DNA of 54,379 nucleotides, taken from positions 1 through 54,379 of the forward strand of contig NZ_LDUE01000061.1 of the NCBI RefSeq assembly GCF_001038485.1, written 5' to 3'. A program made the position numbers and the translations under genes. Below the pieces are notes generated by a model. That model had not been told where the DNA came from and did no database searches. It was given only the letters and a program-made list of their open reading frames with translations. Each line of letters opens with the position of its first letter. The stretch's first letter is position 1. The stretch is from Ornithinibacillus californiensis (lineage in GTDB: Bacteria > Bacillota > Bacilli > Bacillales > Amphibacillaceae). This document shows, one piece after another, positions 15,076 to 22,472 of this stretch.

Positions 15076-15291
15076 CTATTGTTTATCTTTTATGTAAGTA
15101 ATTATTCCAATACTAAACACCAAGATACCAATTAGCATTAACGAATGGATAAAACCATTTAGGATTGGCACATATACTCCAGTTAAATTCTTGTTTAGAT
15201 ATACGATATTAACTAAGCTATGACCTAAAGGTGTACTTACCAATAAAATAAGAATACCTAAAATATAATACGTTATTGCCCGCCTATTCAA
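15076..15291 (-). CDS. Small two-span membrane protein, 71 aa
   Basis: Two hydrophobic helices (ITYYILGILILLVSTPLG and GFIHSLMLIGILVFSIGIITYI) and a basic C-terminus (KDKQ). A GGGGGTATG ribosome-site context precedes the start. It resembles other Bacillaceae small membrane proteins of unknown role. Confidence 0.55.
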   Translation of the reverse strand: MNRRAITYYILGILILLVSTPLGHSLVNIVYLNKNLTGVYVPILNGFIHSLMLIGILVFSIGIITYIKDKQ

Positions 15292-15453
15292 AAATCATAC
15301 CCCCTTAAATGTTATTCAACTCTTCTACCCCGTTAATTTAAGTACATTTATTCACAAACTCTACACTCAATCACCTACACCCGAAATAGACAAAATAATC
15401 TAATTACTATTCAATACTAACACAACCTCGGCAATTATATTATTAATTCCGAT

Positions 15454-15480
15454 AAAAAAGGGATGCAAATAGCACCCCTT
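15454..15480 (-). terminator. Rho-independent terminator
   Basis: Minus-strand hairpin GGGGTGC-TATTT-GCATCCC followed by TTTTTT, 43 bases after the stop of the nucleotidyltransferase-like gene. Confidence 0.8.
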
Positions 15481-15522
15481 TCATTCACCCCTGTTACTTG
15501 TTATAGCTAGTCACAAGGATCC

Positions 15523-16020
15523 TTATTTAACTAGTAAACTTCTCAAATATTCTATCTTCTTCACATCTTTGTTATTATTGTTATCTGCTCGGTAGCTATC
15601 CTTTGATGACGCTTCGTAGACAGATAGGTATTGCTCCACACTTAATAGGTAGTACTTCGCGCCATCTTTTTCATGGATAACTAAATCCTCTAACGGCACC
15701 CCAGCAAAGCTTGGCAGTGTGTCCATAATACCAAATTCTACAGATAAACCATTCTTGGAAAACTCATGTTCATGCAAATCAATTAGTGTATAACCCATAT
15801 CATTCATGATCGATACAATGTCATCCCAGTTATGGATCGATAATTCAGGTGGCACTTCCCACCCTCGCTCATCTCCAGGAATATGAATATCTAAATCCTG
15901 AGCACCCCAGCTCTTTTCTGTCACGAGCTCTAAACCAACGGAGCCCATTAATAATGGAATGATTTCCATTTCATTTAGCTTTTTGGCAATATTTATAAAT
16001 TCATCATATTTATTCATCAA
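15523..16020 (-). CDS. Nucleotidyltransferase-fold protein
   Basis: The 165-aa protein has the pol-beta-type signature: LLMGSVGLELV (G26-S27) followed by a DLDIHIP motif (D42-x-D44), with a downstream strand LSVEFGIMD that could supply the third acidic residue. The layout is like the LinB/AbiEii-type antibiotic or toxin nucleotidyltransferases, but no partner gene overlaps it. It sits 13 bases after the PhnA gene. Substrate unknown; transfer of a nucleotide to a small molecule or RNA is possible. Confidence 0.65.
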   Translation of the reverse strand: MMNKYDEFINIAKKLNEMEIIPLLMGSVGLELVTEKSWGAQDLDIHIPGDERGWEVPPELSIHNWDDIVSIMNDMGYTLIDLHEHEFSKNGLSVEFGIMDTLPSFAGVPLEDLVIHEKDGAKYYLLSVEQYLSVYEASSKDSYRADNNNNKDVKKIEYLRSLLVK

Positions 16021-16033
16021 TCGTTAACCTACC

Positions 16034-16372
16034 CTATATTTTCTTCACAAATTCCGATTTCAATTTCATCGGGCCGAAACCATCAATCTTACAATCGATT
16101 TCATGGTCCCCATCGACCAAGCGAATGCTTTTCACTTTTGTCCCTTGTTTTAACACTGATGAGCTACCTTTTACTTTCAGGTCTTTAATAACCGTTACAT
16201 TATCCCCATCCTGTAGAACATTTCCGTTTGCATCTTTTACAACTTTCTCATCGCTACTGTCTGCTTCTTCATTCAACATCCACTCATGTCCACATTCTGG
16301 ACAAACAAGCATCGTCCCATCTTCATAGGTATATTCTGAATTACATTTCAGGCAATTAGGTAAATTACTCAT
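16034..16372 (-). CDS. yjdM: PhnA/YjdM-family zinc-ribbon protein
   Basis: The 112-aa protein has an N-terminal zinc ribbon ([13 protein letters not shown] and CPECGHEW) and the C-terminal PhnA domain ([37 protein letters not shown]). The family was named for alkylphosphonate use in E. coli, but it is not the phosphonoacetate hydrolase, and no phosphonate gene is nearby. The cellular role is unclear. Confidence 0.9.
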   Translation of the reverse strand: MSNLPNCLKCNSEYTYEDGTMLVCPECGHEWMLNEEADSSDEKVVKDANGNVLQDGDNVTVIKDLKVKGSSSVLKQGTKVKSIRLVDGDHEIDCKIDGFGPMKLKSEFVKKI

Positions 16373-16476
16373 GTTTTATTTCCTCCTTCAGTTGCTGCAA
16401 CTAAGCTATATGCTTCTATACTACACCTTTAGGATTGTAAAATAAATCCATTTCACAGAATTGTCTCTGCTTCCTA

Positions 16477-16518
16477 ACAAAAAGCCCCAAACTTCTATCT
16501 CAAAGTTCGAGGCTTTTC
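16477..16518 (-). terminator. Terminator of the ABC exporter operon
   Basis: Minus-strand hairpin with arms AGCCTCGAACTT and AAGTTTGGGGCT (two mismatches) followed by TTTTG, just after the permease stop. Confidence 0.75.
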
Positions 16519-16520
16519 CA

Positions 16521-18122
16521 TCATCCTTCTATATCTCTTCTGTTATACCCAATGACACCAATCACGGTTAAAATAGCTGCAATTCCAGTTAATAGAACCA
16601 TTGGCATCCATGTTAACTCATCCATCGGTAACTGTGGAATATGTCCAAATGGGGTAAGTTTGCCCACCCACTCCGGGAACTGGAATAATGCTCCCATGTA
16701 CAGCACGATAAAGGAATAGAACACATAGAGCCAAATAAAGCTAGTTAACTTTCGACTAATGCCAATTAGTAATACTGCAACACCGATCATAACTAGCATT
16801 GCTGGATAATAGACAATCCCCATCTGATACATACTTCCAAAACGAAATGGATCATCCATCGTAGCTACAGCTGCATTCCAGAGACCAATCGAAGCTAGTG
16901 AGACCATGACAAACGCATTAATGGCAGCTATAACGAAAAAACTGACCATCAAGCGCGTTCTAGAAACAGCTCTCGCAAGCAAATGGCTCAACCGACCTTT
17001 TTTCTCTTCGGCATATAATTTATTCATCGCCATCACTGGTGGAATGGTTGCAATAATGGCAATGACCATCATAATCATTGATACAAACTGTTCCGTCACC
17101 GAATAACCCGCTTCGGTCACAAACATCTGCTTCATCATGTCATTTCCTTCAAAGAAGGAATCAATATCGCCTAAGATAGAACCATAGGATACGCCTAAAA
17201 CATACATACCAACTGCCCAGGAGATAATTCCGGTGCGCTGTAATCTGAACGCAAGACCGATTGGACTCTGTAAAAAGGCGGATGCATTTTTTCTACCCGG
17301 CTTTGCTGGTAATAATCCTGCCTCTAAATCTCGAATACTATTTAAATAGTTTGCTACCATAAATAGTAAGATAGAAAAGCCTAGCATCAACAGAATCGGC
17401 CACCAATTATTCGCACCATAAATCTCCGTTTGTACTACCCATCCAAGAGGCGATACCCAACTTAGCGCTTCGTTACTCACATCACCTATTCCTCGTACGA
17501 TATAAGCAATTAAAAGAAAGGCAATGGAAAAACCAATCGTCCCTCGTGCACTTTCCGAAAGCTGAGCAAATACTGCCGTTACCCCAGCAAAAACAATCCC
17601 CGTTGCCCCTAAAGTTGCTCCATATAATAAAGATCCTTCTAGATCCATACTCTCAATATTTAGCGAGAATAATCCTAACCCAATAATGAGAGCCAATAAG
17701 ATATTCGTCAACGTATTAACGAGTAAGGTTGCATTTAACGTAGAAAGTCTGCCAACTGGCAGCGAACGAACCATTTCCGTCTGGCCATTTTCCTCATCAC
17801 CTCTGGTATGCCTAGTGACAAGTAAAATACTCATTAACCCAACAACCACTGCCGTCAATAGTACCATCTGATGTGCTGTCATGACACCAAGCGTATAGTT
17901 GCTTATATCAACAGGTCCTACCATCGCAACCATGGCAGGGTTTTCCATTGTTTGTGCCATTACATCTCGTTGCTCTTGGCTACTATATAATTCGGTAAAT
18001 GCTCCCGGAACGATAAGGGTAAAGAAGCTGATACCAATAAGCCATATCGGAATACGGATCCGATCTCGTCGAATGATTAATCGAGATAGACGACCGGTTC
18101 CCTTATACACTGTATCCGCCAT
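16521..18122 (-). CDS. ABC exporter permease (ABC-2 type, two fused halves)
   Basis: The 533-aa protein has about 12 membrane spans in two halves of six, the layout of permeases annotated as ABC-2 or tetronasin-type exporters. The N-terminus (RLIIRRDRIRIPIWLIGI) is a typical entry helix; large loops follow spans 1 and 7. It pairs with the ATPase encoded directly upstream (1-base overlap) and is under the TetR regulator of the same operon, so export of a drug or other hydrophobic compound is likely. The actual substrate is unknown. Confidence 0.88.
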   Translation of the reverse strand: MADTVYKGTGRLSRLIIRRDRIRIPIWLIGISFFTLIVPGAFTELYSSQEQRDVMAQTMENPAMVAMVGPVDISNYTLGVMTAHQMVLLTAVVVGLMSILLVTRHTRGDEENGQTEMVRSLPVGRLSTLNATLLVNTLTNILLALIIGLGLFSLNIESMDLEGSLLYGATLGATGIVFAGVTAVFAQLSESARGTIGFSIAFLLIAYIVRGIGDVSNEALSWVSPLGWVVQTEIYGANNWWPILLMLGFSILLFMVANYLNSIRDLEAGLLPAKPGRKNASAFLQSPIGLAFRLQRTGIISWAVGMYVLGVSYGSILGDIDSFFEGNDMMKQMFVTEAGYSVTEQFVSMIMMVIAIIATIPPVMAMNKLYAEEKKGRLSHLLARAVSRTRLMVSFFVIAAINAFVMVSLASIGLWNAAVATMDDPFRFGSMYQMGIVYYPAMLVMIGVAVLLIGISRKLTSFIWLYVFYSFIVLYMGALFQFPEWVGKLTPFGHIPQLPMDELTWMPMVLLTGIAAILTVIGVIGYNRRDIEG

Positions 18123-19036
18123 TAGGAATTCCCCCCTGCTCCTGTCTCCGTTTGCTCCTTCTCCTCATAATGACGCATGAACAAATCTTCTAGCGTTGGT
18201 GGGGAGCTTTCAAATTTCACAATTCCAAATCGGCTCACATGCTTAATAACTGCATCTAGGTCCTCTGTATCCACTTGGAAGGAAAGGGCTCCATCCCGTT
18301 CTTCTATATCATGAACGCCGGATAGACCATCAAGGTCCGCAATCGTTTCTTTCGTTTCCACTAAGAAGTTCGTACGAGTTAAATGGCGCAACTCTTTCAA
18401 TGAACCTGTTTCAATCATTTTGCCTTGACGAATAATACCAACACGGTCACAAAGCTTCTCCACTTCGGATAAAATATGGCTCGATAGAAGGACACTTTTA
18501 CCTGCTTGTTTAGCTTCGAACACGCATTGCTGAAAGACTTGTTCCATAAGTGGATCTAGTCCAGATGTAGGTTCATCCAAAATATACAGATCGGCATCTG
18601 AAGAAAACGCTGCAATAAGCGCGACCTTCTGACGATTTCCTTTAGAGTAGGTACGACATTTTTTCGTTGGATCTAAATCAAAGCGTTCGATTAATTCTTC
18701 CCGCTTGCTTATATTATTTCCGCCACGGAGTTTGACAAATAAATCAATAACCTCTCCACCAGTTAGGTTCGGCCAAAGATTGACATCCCCAGGTACGTAA
18801 GCAATTCGTTTGTGAATCTCAACCGCATCACTCCAAGCATCCTTACCAAAGATTGTTGCTTCCCCACTGGTAGCTTTTAGAATACCAAGCAATACGCGAA
18901 TCGTTGTTGATTTACCGGCACCATTCGGCCCAATAAACCCAAACACTTCCCCTTCATGGACTTCTAAATTCACACCATCTAATGCCGTAAACTTTCCAAA
19001 CCGCTTTGTTAAATTACTAACTTGTAAGACACTCAT
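18122..19036 (-). CDS. ABC exporter ATP-binding subunit
   Basis: The 304-aa protein has Walker A GPNGAGKSTT (about 36-45), signature YSKGNRQKVALIAAF, Walker B LYILDEPTSGLDP and the H-loop SSHILSEVE. The C-terminal 90 residues form the extra regulatory domain usual in CcmA/DrrA-type subunits. It drives the permease encoded downstream. Confidence 0.95.
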   Translation of the reverse strand: MSVLQVSNLTKRFGKFTALDGVNLEVHEGEVFGFIGPNGAGKSTTIRVLLGILKATSGEATIFGKDAWSDAVEIHKRIAYVPGDVNLWPNLTGGEVIDLFVKLRGGNNISKREELIERFDLDPTKKCRTYSKGNRQKVALIAAFSSDADLYILDEPTSGLDPLMEQVFQQCVFEAKQAGKSVLLSSHILSEVEKLCDRVGIIRQGKMIETGSLKELRHLTRTNFLVETKETIADLDGLSGVHDIEERDGALSFQVDTEDLDAVIKHVSRFGIVKFESSPPTLEDLFMRHYEEKEQTETGAGGNS

Positions 19037-19050
19037 CGCTTTCCCTCCCC

Positions 19051-19671
19051 TTATTTGTAATACACTGTTTTCAATACTTCTATATAGTCATAAAATTCAT
19101 CCCAATATGGATCAAAGTTGACCGTTGCTAAGCTTTGGCTCTTTAATCGGGCAATTAACTCATTTTGATAGCCTTCCATCGACCACTGAATCAATTTAAA
19201 CGCCTTCTCTGTATCTATGTCATTACCAAATAGTGAAGTATCAATATTGTCATAGAGTTTTGAATTCCCTAGCATCATGATTTCTGCATGCCGCTTCTTA
19301 AAGTTATCCGGTAATCCTCCTTCGTTAATAAAAACACTACCTAAAAAGTTCAGTACGTTAGGGTGTTTTAGGTGATAGTCCGTTTTTATTCTCGCAATAT
19401 ACTTTAGCCGTTCGATAAAGTCAGGTTCCGACGTATCCATACGATTAATGAATTCTGTAGTTGTCACATCTAAGCAGTAATCCACTAGGTAGTTATATAG
19501 TTCTTTCTTATTCTGGAAGTAGTAAAAGAGCATGCCCTTCCCAATTCCAGCATTTTTCACAATTTGATTCGTAGAGGCTTTCTCATAACCATTCGCAGCA
19601 AACTCTTCCAACGCTGCATCTATAATTCGTTTTTGCTTTTCAATATCTAAGTTGTTAAATGACGTTGTTAT
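19051..19671 (-). CDS. TetR-family repressor of the exporter operon, non-standard start
   Basis: The helix-turn-helix is clear: RIIDAALEEFAANGYEKAST then IVKNAGIGKGMLFYYFQNK. The only standard start, TTG at 19611, would cut off helix 1 and has no ribosome site. The frame continues upstream through SFNNLDIEKQKR to just after AAGGAGGGG (19686-19678), where the only candidates are ATA at 19671 (8-base spacing) or CTG at 19674 (5-base spacing). I therefore place the start at about 19671. The gene heads the tetR-ATPase-permease operon, and two operator palindromes flank its promoter. Confidence 0.85.
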   Translation of the reverse strand: MTTSFNNLDIEKQKRIIDAALEEFAANGYEKASTNQIVKNAGIGKGMLFYYFQNKKELYNYLVDYCLDVTTTEFINRMDTSEPDFIERLKYIARIKTDYHLKHPNVLNFLGSVFINEGGLPDNFKKRHAEIMMLGNSKLYDNIDTSLFGNDIDTEKAFKLIQWSMEGYQNELIARLKSQSLATVNFDPYWDEFYDYIEVLKTVYYK

Positions 19672-19719
19672 CAGGAACCCCTCCTTTTAGTAAAGGTTAT
19701 GTAGCTTTTCATCACTTTA

Positions 19720-19732
19720 GACCAGCATGGTC
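19720..19732. promoter_or_regulatory. TetR operator 1
   Basis: Perfect palindrome GACCA-GCA-TGGTC, just downstream of the -10 at the expected transcription start of the exporter operon. It matches operator 2 except for the central bases. Confidence 0.8.
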
Positions 19733-19738
19733 GATTTG

Positions 19739-19767
19739 AATATAACAGATTAGACCAGGGTGGTCAA
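19739..19767 (-). promoter_or_regulatory. SigA promoter of the tetR-ABC operon
   Basis: -35 TTGACC (19767-19762), 17-bp spacer, -10 TATATT (19744-19739). The -35 shares bases with TetR operator 2. Confidence 0.85.
19753..19765. promoter_or_regulatory. TetR operator 2
   Basis: Perfect palindrome GACCA-GGG-TGGTC overlapping the -35. The two operator centres are 33 bp apart, about three helical turns. Confidence 0.8.
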
Positions 19768-19802
19768 TAGGTGGTAGTCTATTTTTTCACCGGCTATACC
19801 TA

Positions 19803-19841
19803 AAATAAAAAGGTTGTCTATAAAAGCTATAGACAACCCTT
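19803..19841 (-). terminator. Rho-independent terminator
   Basis: Hairpin of 11 perfect pairs, GGTTGTCTATA (19812-19822) with TATAGACAACC (19828-19838). T-rich tail on the minus strand (TTTTTATTTT). It follows the membrane protein gene. Confidence 0.9.
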
Positions 19842-19846
19842 TCTCC

Positions 19847-20491
19847 TTATTGGTATTCTGTTAGCTCCAAACTAATTAAGGCACCCCAATGATTTCCTAT
19901 GTACCAGGTATCTTCGCCTTTCATTTGGTAGAGTTCCAGTTCGAATCCGACATTCCCAGTAATGTTATCTTCTTCCGTGGTTGCTTGAACGTTTCCTGAA
20001 ACCCAAACGATTCGCATATCGCCTTCTGGCTTATCATAATCTGAAATATTATAGACCTCTTGATCGGACGTTACTTCATTTTCCGTAATTTCCCATTCCT
20101 TTAGTCCCACTTGCTTGGCCATTTCTATTTCTACTAATTCCCTTGCCATTCTTTGAAACTCTGATTCATTGGAAACTGGTGGAGATGGTTCTTGAACCAC
20201 CTGCTCTTCTTCACTTTCCACTTCCTGTGATTGCTTCGGTTGCTCACTTTTTGGCTCATTCTTTTCTACTACATTAGTAGGTTCTTCTTTAGTACTAGCG
20301 GTGTTGCTTTCGAAAACATTAATCTCCAGCAATGTATTTACTAGACTCCCCGTAACGAGTATCAAACTAATTAGCAGGATGCTCACGGTAGGAAACGTAA
20401 TTTTGTTTTCCTTTTTAACTAAGATTACTAGAATAAAAATAATAAATGCAGCTACCCCTGAGGCTAATAGAATGAAGGTTATGTTACTCAT
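19847..20491 (-). CDS. Two-span membrane protein with acidic linker
   Basis: The 214-aa protein has two N-terminal membrane helices (FILLASGVAAFIIFILVILV and TVSILLISLILVTGSLVNTL), a low-complexity Glu/Pro/Gln linker (about 65-110) and a C-terminal domain of about 95 residues outside the membrane (TWYIGNHWGALISLELTEYQ at the end). It is a single gene with its own terminator. The C-terminal domain is not recognised. Confidence 0.65.
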   Translation of the reverse strand: MSNITFILLASGVAAFIIFILVILVKKENKITFPTVSILLISLILVTGSLVNTLLEINVFESNTASTKEEPTNVVEKNEPKSEQPKQSQEVESEEEQVVQEPSPPVSNESEFQRMARELVEIEMAKQVGLKEWEITENEVTSDQEVYNISDYDKPEGDMRIVWVSGNVQATTEEDNITGNVGFELELYQMKGEDTWYIGNHWGALISLELTEYQ

Positions 20492-20598
20492 GATTGGTTC
20501 TCCTCATCGTTGAATTATAATAACTTGAATATTATACCATTACTTCAGCCAGTTATTATGCTGCGGACTCTGGCGCCTTTGCAGATATGACTAATCTC

Positions 20599-20765
20599 GG
20601 GTGAGATGTACCCGTACCTGAGTGTGATGTGCCCTAAACCAAGTAAGATGCTCCCGAATCTAGCGTTATGTGCCCTAAACCAAGTAAGATGCTCCCGATC
20701 CTAGCAAGATGTGCCCTAAACCAAGTAAGATGCTCCCGAACCTAGTGACATGTGCCCTTAACTTT
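20599..20765. repeat. 41-bp tandem repeat made of two about 20-bp half-units
   Basis: TGCCC recurs at 20630, 20671, 20712 and 20753, exactly 41 bp apart. Within each unit two related half-units alternate, roughly CAAGTAAGATGCTCCCGAAC and CTAGCAAGATGTGCCCTAAA. Degenerate half-units extend the array to about 20783. It lies between a minus-strand start and a plus-strand start. It is not a CRISPR array: there are no unique spacers. Confidence 0.85.
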
Positions 20766-20875
20766 GCAAGATACAACCAATCCAGCATGAAGCATAATTC
20801 CTCTATCAGGTATTGATTAATAGGAACTTGGCAACGATGTTAAGAGAATTTCATTAGTTTGGACGTGGTATATTT

Positions 20876-21602
20876 ATGATAGAATTCTTAAAAGAAATGG
20901 CCGTCATTCTAGGTAGAATCATTACTATTCTACCGTTGTTATTAATCGTTACGATATTTATGGGAAAGCGTGCAATAGGGGAGCTGCCTGTTTTTGACTT
21001 TTTAATTATCGTAACGCTCGGGGCAGTTGTTGGTGCAGATATTGCTGACCCTAATATTCATCATCTTCCTACTGCTGTTGCTATTGTTGGTATTGCATTA
21101 CTTCAGAAAGTCGTTGCAAAGTGGAAAATCTCTAATCGAAAGGTAGGAAGATTACTAACCTTTGAACCTACCATTGTCGTACAAAATGGCGTCATTCTAC
21201 AAGGCAACTTAAAAAGAATTCGCTACTCCATTGATAATGTTCTGCAAATGCTAAGGGAAAAAGATGTCTTTGATATTAGTGAAGTAGAAATCGCCATCGT
21301 TGAGTCAAATGGAGCGATTAGTGTACTGGAAGAAACCACTTAAAAGCTCGGTAACACTAGAGGATATGGACATTGTCCGAACAACTTCAAAGCTCACTTT
21401 CCCTGTTATCGTAGAAGGAGAAATCTATTCCGATGTTCTTCGTGATTTGGGGTTAGATGAAGGGTGGATTAAAAAACAACTTAAAGAACGAGATATTATG
21501 GACATAGAAGAAGTCTTCTTTGCTTCCATTAATAAATATCTGGAATTACAAGTCTCTTTATACGAAGAAAACCTGATGACTATACCAGCGATTAAACACT
21601 AG
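20876..21602 (+). pseudogene. DUF421 (YetF-like) membrane protein gene, frameshifted
   Basis: The first frame gives three membrane helices and the DUF421 core (FMGKRAIGELPVFDFLIIVT, then EPTIVVQNGVILQGNLKRIR) up to ISVLEETT and a stop at 21343. The missing family C-terminus continues in the +1 frame (KKPLKSSVTLEDMDI, FPVIVEGEIYSDVLRDLGLD) to 21602. Removing one G at 21328-21329 would give ISVLKKPLKSS, the expected join. The ribosome site is weak. YetF-like proteins are spore or stress membrane proteins of unclear function. A sequencing error is possible. Confidence 0.8.
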
Positions 21603-21658
21603 GGACATGGGGACAGAGAACTACTACCCTAAAATCAGACATTAATAAAAAGGGATAC

Positions 21659-22102
21659 TTATGCAGCTAGTAAATGATTCCGGTATTGTACCGGAGTCAT
21701 TTTCTCTAACCCCCATTGATACCGTCGGTTATTGTATACATCAATATAAGAATCCACAACTTGCTGTAATTCTTTAAAATTCCGACAATGTTTATATTCT
21801 ACTTCATCTATAAAGTGTCCAAAAAGTGACTCCATAGGGGCATTATCCCAACAATTTACCTTACGGCACATGGATTGTGTTAACTTCAATTCTTTCGCTT
21901 TCTTTTGAAACTCTGGATTTGTGTAGTGGACCCCCTGATCTGAATATAAGATAGAATTTGGTTTGATAATACCGGTGTTTTGATCCAGGTGTTCTAATGT
22001 TTTATAAACAATACTCATTTCTAGATTGGTAGATAAATAGTGTGCAATAATTGCCTTTGTACACCCATCTTTAACATATGATAAATAAGCTTTTTGGCCA
22101 TT
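21659..22102 (-). mobile_element. IS3-family transposase OrfB fragment
   Basis: The reading frame, continued upstream of its first ATG, gives about 148 residues of the C-terminal OrfB (integrase-like DDE) domain: QKAYLSYVKDGCTKAIIAHY, ILYSDQGVHYTNPEFQ with the second catalytic Asp, CWDNAPMESLFGHFIDE with the catalytic Glu, and the terminal YNNRRYQWGLEKMTPVQYR. The N-terminal half and OrfA are missing; the fragment ends at about 22102, where SLH-protein sequence begins. Confidence 0.9.
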
Positions 22103-22393
22103 CCGGAAAAACTCACTCGTGAACAGCTAGCTGTTTGGTATGTTCGTACATTAGGACTTGAGACAGCAGTGAAAAATCATTCGATTTATAAGCTACATTT
22201 TAGCGACGCCTATAACATTCAGAAGGAATTTACAGGGTATATTGCTTTAGCAGATTCCTTACAGTTATTAAGTGCGGAAGATAATCGTTTCAAGCCAAAA
22301 GGGGAAGTGACGTATGCTGATATAGCTGTATCTATCTTTGATTTGGCTCATGCTATTCATGAGCATGGGGGAGGGGATCGGTTGTATTATTAG
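22095..22393 (+). pseudogene. C-terminal fragment of an SLH-domain surface protein
   Basis: About 97 residues with S-layer-homology spacing: IPEKLTREQLAVWYVRTL, TGYIALADSLQLLSAEDNRF and KPKGEVTYADIAVSIFDLA. SLH domains attach surface proteins to pyruvylated cell-wall polymers. The fragment has no signal peptide or proper start and begins exactly at the IS3 fragment, so it is the tail of a truncated gene. Confidence 0.75.
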
Positions 22394-22398
22394 AATCT

Positions 22399-22446
22399 GA
22401 GGGGACTGTCCCTCTGTGAATTACTTCACAGAGGGACAGTCCCCTC
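22399..22446. terminator. Long perfect hairpin (bidirectional terminator-like)
   Basis: A 22-bp perfect stem (22399-22420 with 22425-22446) and a TTAC loop, containing GGGACTGTCCC and its complement. It lies between the convergent SLH fragment and glpD. Related GGGACAG/CTGTCCC motifs occur elsewhere in this window. Confidence 0.8.
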
Positions 22447-22472
22447 ATTATATTTTAAAGTCACCCTATAAT

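Noticed and set aside
20599-20783. CRISPR-like array
   Set aside because: The repeated units lie back to back, the intervening parts are themselves related half-units and not unique spacers, and no cas gene is near.
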